Assembly (NCBI RefSeq): GCF_024343575.1
Contig: NZ_RJUA01000019.1
Location: 1-53,940 of the forward strand
DNA from: Lacihabitans sp. LS3-19
GTDB lineage: Bacteria; Bacteroidota; Bacteroidia; Cytophagales; Spirosomataceae
Direction: 5' to 3'
Length of the DNA: 53,940 bases
This document shows positions 1-7,166 of the stretch, in pieces. How positions within the stretch are numbered: the stretch's first letter is position 1; each line of letters opens with the position of its first letter. Under the pieces are notes generated by a model, which did not search any database, had not been told where the DNA came from, and worked only from the letters and a program-made list of their open reading frames with translations. Position numbers and translations under genes: made by a program.

Positions 1-227
1 TCCCGTTTCTCGCCCTGACACTTGGGGCAGTGTCGATTTCGACAGGAGTTATAACTTAGGCTAATATTGCCACAACTATCACAGGCATCTATATGGCCAC
101 CCAAGGCTGCGGTTCGGCAACGTTTTATGGCCGATAGGGTGCGTAATTGCCATGTATTTATTCCTATATCTTCTACCTTTTCACCCAAGCGATATAGTAT
201 ATCGGCTACTTCCCACTTGGATTGCAT
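1..227 (-). CDS. IS91-family transposase, N-terminal part (cut by window edge)
   Basis: Read on the minus strand from an ATG at 225-227, the frame is open for 75 codons to the window edge. It shows the IS91-type N-terminal zinc-binding region: a helix ending in AIKRCRTAALGGH, then CDSCG, then NSCRNRHCPKCQG at the edge. IS91 transposases are HUH (Y1/Y2) rolling-circle enzymes; their catalytic part would lie outside this window. The start overlaps the 3' end of the upstream tyrosine recombinase gene by 22 bp, so the two are probably translated together, as in IS91-like elements that carry an integrase-like accessory gene. The family call is strong; whether the gene is intact cannot be seen. Confidence 0.85.
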   Translation of the reverse strand, partial: MQSKWEVADILYRLGEKVEDIGINTWQLRTLSAIKRCRTAALGGHIDACDSCGNISLSYNSCRNRHCPKCQGEKR

Positions 228-1093
228 ACTACTGGGCAGTATTCAGCAAAAAGCGTATCTAAAGGACTAAAAGGTTTTACTCTACCACTTTGGGCTACGT
301 GTAGATAAATCATCGTGGTCTCGATACTTTCATGACCGAGTAGCCCTTTCAGCGTTACGATATCTGTGCCATCTTCGAGCAAATGTGTCGCATAAGTATG
401 TCTGAGCGTATGTACGTTTACGTGTTTAACTATTCCAGCTTTTTTGGCTGCCTGTCTTACTGCCCATTGTACTCCTTTTTGTGAATATCGGCTATCAAAA
501 TCGCCACCTTTGCGATTCTCCAAGGGCTGACCATTAAAGACCCAATCTACAGGATTTTCGGCTCCAATATACTTCTTCAGACCCCTAATAAGATGCTCAC
601 TAAGCGGAACATACCTGTCTTTTTTACCCTTTCCTTGATAAACATGGAGCATTTTACGATCAAAATCCAAATCTCTCAATCGGACATTCCTTGATTCAAA
701 ACAACGAAGACCGCAGCCGTACAAAAGGCCGATCAAGATTCTATGCTTCAATAAATCAGGTGCATTTAGTAGCCGCCAAATTTCTTCTTTACTAAGCACG
801 ACAGGAAGCTTTTTGTCTTTCTTAATACTGGGCAATCCCATATCTATCGGCTTAATGCCTTCTATTTTAAAAAGCAATCTCAAGCCGTAAATTGTAAATT
901 TAAAATAACTCTCGGAGGGTGTTTTATGCTCTTCTTGTACGAGGTTGAGATAGTCCGTTAGTTGGTCTTCATCAAGTTCGGTAGGAATACATTTAAAATG
1001 CAGTGCAATCTTAGCTAAATGCCTGATATAGTTGAGATAAGTACTCCGACTTCGACCTAATATCGAAAGTTTCTTCTCAAACTTTTGGTTCAA
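206..1093 (-). CDS. Tyrosine recombinase / integrase (XerC/IntI-like), partner of the IS91 transposase
   Basis: A 295-residue tyrosine recombinase. The N-terminal SAM-like DNA-binding part is followed by a catalytic domain with the first Arg in YGCGLRCFE, the HTLRHTYATHLL box (H-x-x-R), LGHESIETT and the nucleophile Tyr in TMIYLHV. The tail SPLDTL resembles the end of integron integrases, but the extra IntI-specific segment before the H-x-x-R box is not evident; only a short DWVFNGQP is there. The start is uncertain: this one is TTG, and the frame stays open upstream for about 37 codons without an ATG. It overlaps the transposase start, which makes it part of an IS91-type element. It is oriented away from the plus-strand genes that follow, as intI is in an integron, but that parallel is only suggestive. 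Confidence 0.85.
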   Translation of the reverse strand: MNQKFEKKLSILGRSRSTYLNYIRHLAKIALHFKCIPTELDEDQLTDYLNLVQEEHKTPSESYFKFTIYGLRLLFKIEGIKPIDMGLPSIKKDKKLPVVLSKEEIWRLLNAPDLLKHRILIGLLYGCGLRCFESRNVRLRDLDFDRKMLHVYQGKGKKDRYVPLSEHLIRGLKKYIGAENPVDWVFNGQPLENRKGGDFDSRYSQKGVQWAVRQAAKKAGIVKHVNVHTLRHTYATHLLEDGTDIVTLKGLLGHESIETTMIYLHVAQSGRVKPFSPLDTLFAEYCPVVCNPSGK

Positions 1094-1410
1094 TTCTTTG
1101 AATCCCTTAATTTCATTGTCAGCTTGAGCAATTAAAGTGTGTTGTCCCAGCTCTTCAGGCTTTTTTTTGGTGTCATGATTATAAAATTTAATTGGTTTAA
1201 ATCTAGTATTTCAATCAATATCATGCCAAAAACTACCGAAGGTTTAGTTCAACACGCGGTATAGCCAATAAGGGTTTCAGTGGTATACGAAGGTCTTCAC
1301 CCGCATCAATCTTTCGTCTCGGTTGATAGGAACGTCGCTCCGCAATCCCTTACTGGCCATACCGCCACCGGTCAGCTGCATTTTAATTAAAACCTTTCAA
1401 AAAAGCAAAA
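1094..1410. other. Intergenic region between the IS91-type element and the first island gene
   Basis: Apart from an upstream in-frame extension of the integrase (to about 1206 on the minus strand, no ATG) and the long hairpin at 1247-1380, nothing coding is evident here. The boundary of the IS91-type element probably lies within this stretch, but no terminal sequence could be fixed. Confidence 0.5.
1247..1380 (-). other. Long imperfect hairpin upstream of the integrase (structured RNA or recombination site)
   Basis: Arms at 1256-1276 and 1344-1365 pair over 21 positions with one bulged base (1346), leaving a 67-nt loop. The two non-Watson-Crick positions (1263/1358 and 1268/1353) are A-C on the plus strand but G-T(U) on the minus strand, so the minus strand folds better. 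The loop holds smaller stems (1305-1309 with 1323-1327; 1289-1292 with 1295-1298). The left flank GTTCAAC (1247-1253) fits the attC core RYYYAAC, but the right flank GTCAGCT does not fit GTTRRRY. It could be an attC-like site, an IS91 terminus or a leader RNA of the integrase gene. It is locally richer in G and C than its surroundings. Confidence 0.6.
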
Positions 1411-1533
1411 ATGACAAGAAATGAGCTAAAACCTTTTTGGAGTAAATACTTTAAGTTTGATTGGAAATTTGGACTTTTCCTAATTATAATAATCTCTTGT
1501 CCGAGATTTTTATTGGTTCTTAAAGCAAATTAA
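1411..1533 (+). pseudogene. Detached 5' end of the CPBP protease gene (ends in an in-frame TAA)
   Basis: ATG at 1411 opens 40 codons (MTRNELKPFW..., with a hydrophobic LFLIIII segment) and stops at TAA 1531-1533. The next codons continue in the same frame without another stop (TGNYGPIGAIM...) straight into the CPBP gene at 1564. This looks like one gene of about 248 codons carrying a single nonsense codon at position 41 rather than two genes. The lost part would hold the first membrane helix. Confidence 0.65.
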
Positions 1534-1563
1534 ACAGGGAATTATGGCCCGATTGGTGCAATA

Positions 1564-2157
1564 ATGTTTTTATCCGCTTTGATTCCTTTTATTTTTTTAA
1601 GTAAGTTCGGAAGAGAGACTGTTGGATTTAAAAAGACTAAGAGAATTGGCACAATAGCCACAGCATTCATTTTTGGAATTGTTTTTAGCCTATTCCTCTA
1701 CTATCTTGGAATTGAGCTCTTTAAAAGTTCATTTCAAAATTGGTACAAATACATTGGCACATCATATAATATTCCAGAAGTCATTACTGCAAACGATAAA
1801 CTTTTGCTGTTCTCGATAATGGCATCAACAGGCATGATTTTCAGTCCAATTGGTGAAGAACTATTTTTTAGGGGTATTGTTCAAGGCAGTTTTGCAAAAT
1901 CCATTGGAGATAAAAAAGCATCCATCATTGACAGTTCAGCTTTTGCCATAACCCACATTGCCCATTTTGGCTTGGTATTTATAAACGGCAGCTGGAATTT
2001 TTACATTATTCCAGCAATATTATGGGTAACAAGTATGTTTCTCGTGAGCATTCTTTTCTTCAAAATGAAAAAACTATCTGGCTCATTGTTAGGGGCAATA
2101 TTTTGCCACGCAGGATTTAATTTGGGAATGATTTACAGTATATTTTATTTGCTTTAA
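1564..2157 (+). CDS. CPBP-family intramembrane metalloprotease (CAAX protease-like), 5' end detached by a stop codon
   Basis: A multi-helix membrane protein with the glutamic-type motifs of the CPBP/Rce1 family: GEELFFRG (EExxxR), FAITHIAH (FxxxH) and CHAGFN (HxxxN/B). As read from ATG 1564 it has 197 residues, short for the family. In-frame sequence from 1411 supplies about 50 more residues, but TAA at 1531 separates them. A restart at 1564 would keep all catalytic motifs but lose the first helix. Bacterial CPBP proteins are often linked to bacteriocin maturation or immunity, or have unknown substrates; nothing here shows which. It stands alone, with no operon partners, as the first gene of the accessory island. 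Confidence 0.85.
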   Translation: MFLSALIPFIFLSKFGRETVGFKKTKRIGTIATAFIFGIVFSLFLYYLGIELFKSSFQNWYKYIGTSYNIPEVITANDKLLLFSIMASTGMIFSPIGEELFFRGIVQGSFAKSIGDKKASIIDSSAFAITHIAHFGLVFINGSWNFYIIPAILWVTSMFLVSILFFKMKKLSGSLLGAIFCHAGFNLGMIYSIFYLL

Positions 2158-2235
2158 AAATAGAAGGAAAAAATAATAACAGATTCTAACATGAAGGTTT
2201 CGTTCAGCACAATATAATGCGTTCAAACATTTCGA

Positions 2236-2492
2236 AAGAAACCTCCCATAAACTTTCAAGATTAAACTGGATTTTTGGTGTAATCCTATCTGTTTTATAA
2301 CTTAAAAAAACACCTAATTTTTGATCTAAATTGAACAAATTCAATGAAAGAAGAGATTGTTCCAAACTTTTGCCATCGACTTATAATTACTATGAATCAT
2401 TTATGCATTTAGAATAGAACCTTCCAAAAGCTTTCCAAATTAAACTGTTCATTTAGAGTATGTCACACCGTTTTTTAACTTATAAATGCCAT
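2236..2492. repeat. Pair of diverged direct repeats (~78 bp each)
   Basis: Copy A (2236-2312) and copy B (2414-2492) share an ordered series of words: AGAA-CCT-CCA-AA-CTTTC-A-ATTAAACTG, then GTA, then GTTTT-TAACTTA-AAA. They lie about 178 bp apart in the same direction. Identity is estimated by eye at roughly 70%. Neither copy carries an open frame. They may be the remains of a duplicated segment or the flanks of a lost insertion. Confidence 0.55.
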
Positions 2493-2526
2493 TTTTCCCG
2501 CACCTACGAGTTTTTAATCAACTTTT

Positions 2527-2610
2527 AAATACTTTTTGAGCATTCTTTTTACTCGGATTCGCATTTTTATTTTTTGACATTTCTGAAAAAGACGGAAAGA
2601 AATTTCATTT
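2527..2610 (+). repeat. Dispersed intergenic repeat, copy 1
   Basis: About 85 bp closely matching 7081-7166: AAAT-CTTTTTGAG, then TTTTTAC, GGATT, ATTTTTATTTTTTGA-ATTTCTG and AAAAAGACGGAAAGAA. The two copies sit about 4.5 kb apart, in different intergenic gaps and in the same orientation. In one frame both copies read FLFFDISEKDGK and then stop soon after, with a synonymous GAC/GAT change, so the repeat could be the 3' end of a decayed gene family. Confidence 0.65.
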
Positions 2611-2800
2611 TTGAAATAAACTTAATGCTTTTATTATTAGACTCTTACTCGTAATTTAACATTCAGACCTTTAAAATTGAATCCTAAATAAGGTAGCCTC
2701 CCTTAAAAAGTTTTAGTACAGAGTTATTCTTAAATCGATGTACGATTTTAGAAGGTTTTCCTAATTTTGGGTAATCGTCAGCGGAAAATTAAGGACTGTA

Positions 2801-3679
2801 TTGAAATTCTATCCCAAATGTAATAAAGTGAAAAATCTAATTTTACAATTTAGTGTTATTATTGTAATTTTCTCTTGTTCTCCTCAACAGAATAGCAACA
2901 CCTCTTTTAATCCAAATAGAAACGGTAATTTTATAGTACACGATGCATTTAAAAAATACTTTGATTCCTGTGGTGTTGATGGTGCCATTGCTATTTTCGA
3001 CAAAAATAATCAACAATGGATATTGTCGGACACTGGAAATGTGTTGAAAGAAAGTTTACCAGCATCTACTTTCAAAATCATTAATTTGCTTATTGCTTTA
3101 GAAACCAATGCTATAAAAGACGAAAACGAAATTGTAAAATGGATTGGTAAAACCGACACCGTTAAATATGGTTACAGGCCAGAAATCTATCACAATATGC
3201 CTGTCAAGGAGGCATTTGAAGTTTCGGCAGGTTGGGTTTTTGTAGAGTTAGCAAAAAAAATCGGAAAGGAAAACTACCAAAAGTATTTAACCGCTTGTCA
3301 TTATGGAAATCTGAATCTTGACGAAAAGGACGATGATTTTTGGAATTTTGGAAGTTTTGAAATTTCACCAATCAATCAAGTAGAATTTCTAAAGAATCTC
3401 TATGAAGGTAAATTACCATTTTCTAAGAAAAATATTGAAATTGTAAAAAGGGTATTGATTAGCGAAGAAAACGATAATTTCACCATAAGATCTAAAACAG
3501 GTTGGACTAGAGAAAACAACACCAATACAGGTTGGTGGGTAGGATATATGGAAGCAAATAAAAATGTTTATTTCTTTGCAACACGTTTACTTCAAGACAG
3601 AAAATATAATAGAGCTGATTTTGGGAGTTGCAGAAAAAAAATTACGATGAGAATATTCAATGATTTGGGTTACATATAA
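2801..3679 (+). CDS. bla: Class D (OXA-type) beta-lactamase
   Basis: A serine beta-lactamase that would hydrolyse penicillins in the periplasm. Class D signatures are in order and correctly spaced: STFK at residues 89-92 (Ser nucleophile and the Lys that is carbamylated in the family), SAG in FEVSAGWVF at about 142-144 in place of the usual S-x-V, YGN at 168-170 and KTG at 232-234, followed by the GWWVGY strand. The N-terminus has a lipoprotein signal ending IVIFSC, so it is probably membrane-anchored. The start is ambiguous: TTG 2801 gives 292 residues, GTG 2828 gives 283 and a cleaner signal peptide. It stands alone in the accessory island beside transposon remains, which suggests acquisition. 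The resistance spectrum cannot be inferred. Confidence 0.93.
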   Translation: MKFYPKCNKVKNLILQFSVIIVIFSCSPQQNSNTSFNPNRNGNFIVHDAFKKYFDSCGVDGAIAIFDKNNQQWILSDTGNVLKESLPASTFKIINLLIALETNAIKDENEIVKWIGKTDTVKYGYRPEIYHNMPVKEAFEVSAGWVFVELAKKIGKENYQKYLTACHYGNLNLDEKDDDFWNFGSFEISPINQVEFLKNLYEGKLPFSKKNIEIVKRVLISEENDNFTIRSKTGWTRENNTNTGWWVGYMEANKNVYFFATRLLQDRKYNRADFGSCRKKITMRIFNDLGYI

Positions 3680-4075
3680 ATCCAATCTACAAGGGTGCCA
3701 GCATCGTTGGGGTAGCAGGCAAATTTAACTTGCTAATTTTTATTTATATTTCATTTTTATCAAAAAAAATTCAAGATAAATTAATCACCTATAAGTGCTA
3801 CAGCACGAAAATTGGCAGTTATAGTATGGAATTTGGTAACAAAAGGCACCAGATACATAAACCCCGAAGGCTATTTATTTTTAGATCAAAAAAGAAAACT
3901 AGGCTTGGTCAAAAGAATTCAAAAACATCCCGATATTTGTCGGGAGATATATTTGGTCATACTAATGTCGAATTAAACACTACAAGTACTTGATAATCAA
4001 CTTGGAGGAAAAACTTTAATAAGAATTTATAAATAACGCACTAAGGTTTAAAACAAATCATTAAACAATAGCATT
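3680..4075. other. Gap of ~395 bp holding a transposase remnant
   Basis: The only recognisable content is the IS110-like remnant at 3785-3976, which contains a small inverted repeat (3928-3933 with 3940-3945). Just after the beta-lactamase stop lies a stretch (3692-3722) resembling 6960-6985. Confidence 0.5.
3785..3976 (+). pseudogene. Remnant of an IS110-family-like transposase (C-terminal part)
   Basis: In the frame through 3788 the sequence is open for 62 codons to TAA 3974-3976, with an in-frame stop just upstream and no start. It reads SATARKLAVIVWNLVTKGTR and then EGYLFLDQKRKLGLVKRI, which resembles the C-terminal end of Bacteroidota IS110/IS1111-type transposases (ARKLAVIIWN...). This reading is from memory of the family and was not searched. 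If right, it marks an old insertion between the beta-lactamase and the next gene. No complete copy is present. Confidence 0.5.
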
Positions 4076-5047
4076 TTGAAAGGTAAAATAATTACGTTAA
4101 TATTATTAATAAGTTTCGGTTCAACATTGGCCCAGAATCTTATAACATCAGATTTAGAAAATTTCAAAAAGGCATATAATCTACTATCAAATTCTACAAG
4201 TAAATCGGACAGCCTAGATATTATCACTCAAAATTTACTAAATAAGGCGTCACCAGTATTTCAAGAGTACTTATCAGGAAAAAAAATATCAAAAGAACAG
4301 ATTGCTGAAAGGTATTTTTATGCCCTTGATCATTATCCAAAATATTACGCTTCGGTAATTAAGTACAGTGAAATTTTTTCAGATCCAAGTCAAATTGCAA
4401 AAATAGAAAATGCATATAAGCGACTGAAAAGGGTATATCCTACTGCAAAGCTAAGGCCTAATGCCATTTGCATAGGTTTTATGGATGATGGTGGGCAATC
4501 TCTTTTTTCCGGTCAGTATATTGGTATTGAAGTAACTGCCTGCTCAAACGGCTTCGACCTTTCTGAACTTGATCAGCGTCTTCTTAGCTACTTTGGAGAA
4601 TGTAAAGGAGATTTGCCAAAAATTGATGAAACAATTACGCATGAATTGGTTCACTTAAGCCAATTCAAACCAATAGATCCAATTGCTTTTGGTAAAAATT
4701 TTAATGGGACTATTAAATTTATTCCTTTGCTTAGTGAAGGGGGTGCGTCTTTTGTGACAGATTATTTGTTTAATTTCAAGGCTAGTGTTTTCAGTAAACA
4801 ACAACTTGAATTCTGCTCTGCAAATGAAGAAAAGCTTTGGCAACAATTTTTATCCGATGATAATTTCAATCCCTATTTCAAAGGTATTCATCCCAAATAT
4901 AATATACCACAAATAGGTTATTACCTTGGCTATCAAGTTTGTAAATCTTATTTTAATAAGTCAAAAAATAAAAAGAAAGCGATTAAAGACATAATCGAAG
5001 TGAATGATTGGGATAGATTTGTTCTTAAAAGTGGATATTTTTATTAA
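4076..5047 (+). CDS. Secreted putative zinc metallopeptidase (DUF2268-like)
   Basis: A 323-residue protein with a cleavable signal peptide (residues 1-20, ending STLAQ). It carries a gluzincin-like HExxH, THELVH at residues 189-193, and a downstream Glu in LLSEGGASF (about 221) that could be the third metal ligand. The C-terminal GYYLGYQVCKSYFNKSKNKKKAIKDI fits the DUF2268/YjaZ-like predicted Zn-proteases common as periplasmic or surface lipoproteins in Bacteroidota; this one has no lipobox. The start is TTG at 4076, chosen because it opens directly on the signal peptide. It is a single gene with no operon partners. The substrate is unknown. Confidence 0.75.
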   Translation: MKGKIITLILLISFGSTLAQNLITSDLENFKKAYNLLSNSTSKSDSLDIITQNLLNKASPVFQEYLSGKKISKEQIAERYFYALDHYPKYYASVIKYSEIFSDPSQIAKIENAYKRLKRVYPTAKLRPNAICIGFMDDGGQSLFSGQYIGIEVTACSNGFDLSELDQRLLSYFGECKGDLPKIDETITHELVHLSQFKPIDPIAFGKNFNGTIKFIPLLSEGGASFVTDYLFNFKASVFSKQQLEFCSANEEKLWQQFLSDDNFNPYFKGIHPKYNIPQIGYYLGYQVCKSYFNKSKNKKKAIKDIIEVNDWDRFVLKSGYFY

Positions 5048-5445
5048 AACCTTTAGCAAAGAAACCGGAATATCTAGTATGGAATTATATTTCTGAAATA
5101 TATTCAATAGCAGCTCACCTTTGCACGTTTTAAGTTGGTGAGGATTAGTACAATCGATATTTTTTGAAAATGAAACAATTTTTCATGGATATTTAAAAGA
5201 AATTAAAAAAAAATCGCCTTTACTCAAAATGGTAAAAGCGATTTGGCGAAATATTCTAATCTATTAATAACTAATATTGCTTGTTCTTCTATAAACTTTA
5301 CTTACGCTTTAATCTTTCATTACTTAAAATTAGTCTGCGTTTTATTGAAACTCTCTAGTAATACCCTCATTCAATATTTTCATGAGCCATATTTTCAATA
5401 AAAAATAGTATTTTTCTCATCGTATAGCTGTAATTTAAATCAGAC
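5048..5445. other. Intergenic gap of ~400 bp between convergent genes
   Basis: It holds the terminator of the minus-strand OmpA gene (5203-5244). Nothing else could be recognised. Confidence 0.5.
5203..5244 (-). terminator. Rho-independent terminator for the OmpA-family lipoprotein gene
   Basis: On the minus strand AAATCGCTTTTAC pairs with GTAAAGGCGATTT around a short loop and is followed directly by a run of T. It lies about 200 bp past the stop of the OmpA gene. Confidence 0.8.
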
Positions 5446-6366
5446 CTATTGATTCAAATTAGGATTTAATAAGTCATAGAATTGAGCTAATTTTGGCATT
5501 AAAATAATACGGGTACGTCTGTTTTTGGTTCGGCCTTCTGCAGAAAGGTTAGAAGTCAAAATATTATATTCTCCTCTACCTGCCGCTATTAACTTGTTAG
5601 GGTCAATTCCAAAACTCTCTTGCATTGTCCTTACAACTGAAGTAGCCCTCTTTGCACTCAAATCCCAATTGTCAATAATACATTCCGTATTGATACTTAC
5701 ATTGTCGGTGTAGCCTTCTACCATTACCTCTAGCTCCGGTCTGGACTTTACAATCAAGGCGATTTTTTCCAAAACGCTATTGGCCGACGGCGAAATTTTT
5801 GAACTTCCAGAGCTAAAAAGCATTTTGTCAGAAATATTTATCATCACTACCGTTTTATCCACTTTTACGTCAATATCCTTATCTTCGATGCCGTTTCTCA
5901 GTACACTTGTTAAATTCAGTGCCAAAGCTAAATTTATAGAGTCGGTTTTGGTACGGGCTGCATGTAGCATATAGATGTACTTGTCTTTTTCTGCCATTTG
6001 AGATAAAGTTTTTTCGATATTGGCATTGGCTTCTTTTGATAATACCGTAAGATTACCTACAGCATCCAATTGTCTATCTCGCAAGTTTCTTGCGTCAACC
6101 AATTGTACCTCTAAATCTCTGATTTGTTGCTCTCTATCATTTAAAAAACTTCTAACAACGATTATCTGATTATTGGATTCAAATTGTTCTTTGCTCATAC
6201 GGTCTTTGTAGAGCATAAAGTCATTATTACAAGTTTGCAGGTTATTCTCACATTGTTCAGTCTTTTGGATTTGTGCAGTCATTTTTTTCTGTGATACACA
6301 AGAGGCCAAAGAAATACCAATAAGCACCATTAAATAATACATGAAAGGAGGTTTCATATTTTTCAT
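5446..6366 (-). CDS. OmpA-family peptidoglycan-associated lipoprotein
   Basis: A 306-residue outer-membrane lipoprotein: signal peptide with lipobox ISLASC (Cys 23), then a long helical, probably coiled-coil stretch (about 30-150; QIRDLEVQLVDARNLRDRQL), then a C-terminal OmpA/MotB domain (about 170-290). The peptidoglycan-binding signature is clear: VMVEGYTDNVSI, DNWDLSAKRATSVV, IAAGRGEY and GRTKNRRTRIIL. The family binds the diaminopimelate of peptidoglycan and ties the outer membrane to the wall. A second in-frame ATG three codons downstream is equally possible. It is the only minus-strand gene between 1.1 and 10.7 kb and may be native DNA between inserted genes. Confidence 0.93.
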   Translation of the reverse strand: MKNMKPPFMYYLMVLIGISLASCVSQKKMTAQIQKTEQCENNLQTCNNDFMLYKDRMSKEQFESNNQIIVVRSFLNDREQQIRDLEVQLVDARNLRDRQLDAVGNLTVLSKEANANIEKTLSQMAEKDKYIYMLHAARTKTDSINLALALNLTSVLRNGIEDKDIDVKVDKTVVMINISDKMLFSSGSSKISPSANSVLEKIALIVKSRPELEVMVEGYTDNVSINTECIIDNWDLSAKRATSVVRTMQESFGIDPNKLIAAGRGEYNILTSNLSAEGRTKNRRTRIILMPKLAQFYDLLNPNLNQ

Positions 6367-6657
6367 AATTTTTAAATTTATATACGTTTATTTATAATTT
6401 AGGTGTAAAGCTCTGACTTTTAAGCAAATATAGTGTTATATAATTTTTTTGAATATTTGTAAGATTCACACATTTATGATTTTTGCTAAAACACGGAAAG
6501 AAGATTTCTGCCAACCGTCACGTAATTTTCAAATTCCTAAAACTATTATCAATTATTTATTTTCAAGTCGTGTAGGAATAAGTTTTTACTGTAAAAACTT
6601 AATAGCTACTTGAATGCTTTGGCATTTAATTTATTGTTATTGTTAGCAGCGTAATAA

Positions 6658-6864
6658 CACAATATTTTTAGAAATTCTTTATTTTTAGATTCACTGAGGT
6701 CTATAAATGGTTTCATATTCAAATTATTTCAGCCAATATTTTCTACCATTCACGATGCTAATACTTATGAGAGATTAAATCGTACTTCAGAACCATTTGA
6801 AATATTAAAAACTTTAGACACACGTAATCATTTTGTCTCTGATGCAATCTATTTTGTCAACTAA
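6658..6864 (+). pseudogene. Unrecognised coding remnant without a start codon
   Basis: In one frame the sequence stays open for 68 codons to TAA 6862-6864, bounded upstream by a stop. It has a protein-like composition, ending with ANTYERLNRTSEPFEILKTL and DTRNHFVSDAI. No start codon suits it and no family was recognised. It could be the 3' end of a lost gene or simply an open stretch. Confidence 0.3.
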
Positions 6865-6944
6865 GACTTCTTTTGGATAAAATCCAAGCTTATTTTTATT
6901 TTATATTACACTAAGTAATATATCAAATGTATTCATTTAATGAA

Positions 6945-6966
6945 GGCACCACTTTATTATGGTGCC
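6945..6966. repeat. Perfect inverted repeat (7-bp arms)
   Basis: GGCACCA at 6945-6951 pairs with TGGTGCC at 6960-6966 around an 8-nt loop. The right arm leads into a motif (CATAGTTAAGATAGCAG, 6969-6985) resembling stretches after the beta-lactamase gene (3700-3717) and before the DUF3050 remnant (10270-10290). It has no T-run, so it is not an obvious terminator. Confidence 0.45.
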
Positions 6967-7080
6967 ACCATAGTTAAGATAGCAGAAAGGTTTTAATTGC
7001 TTTTTTTTGCTTTTTATTAATACTGATATTCCTCCATACAATCCTTTAGATAAATTAACCTTTAGGGTTTTCGTCAAGTT

Positions 7081-7166
7081 TCAAATGCTTTTTGAGTGTG
7101 GTTTTTACAGGGATTTGAATTTTTATTTTTTGATATTTCTGAAAAAGACGGAAAGAATTTTTATTT
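7081..7166 (+). repeat. Dispersed intergenic repeat, copy 2
   Basis: The partner of 2527-2610 in the same orientation. Shared words include CTTTTTGAG, TTTTTAC, ATTTTTATTTTTTGA and TTCTGAAAAAGACGGAAAG. It lies 240 bp upstream of the SRPBCC gene, while copy 1 lies 190 bp upstream of the beta-lactamase gene. Confidence 0.65.

Larger units (their letters stand above)
2158..2800. other. Non-coding gap of 640 bp with diverged repeats
   Basis: No coding sequence is supported. It holds two diverged direct copies of a roughly 78-bp sequence (2236-2312 and 2414-2492) and, at about 2527-2610, one copy of an approximately 85-bp element that recurs at 7081-7166. TAATTTTG at 2762-2769 fits the Bacteroidota -7 consensus ahead of the beta-lactamase gene, but no -33 element is seen. 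Confidence 0.5.

Noticed and set aside
67-270. 67-codon plus-strand frame at the left edge
   Set aside because: It is the shadow of the IS91-type transposase, which has clear zinc-binding motifs on the other strand.
206-1093. True integron integrase IntI
   Set aside because: The extra IntI-specific segment before the H-x-x-R box is not evident, and the gene overlaps an IS91-type transposase gene.
1247-1380. A canonical integron attC site
   Set aside because: The left GTTCAAC fits, but the right side lacks GTTRRRY and the two core boxes are not complementary. It is kept only as an unexplained hairpin.
3730-3993. 87-codon plus-strand frame
   Set aside because: Composition is poor, and another frame over the same DNA reads as an IS110-like transposase remnant.
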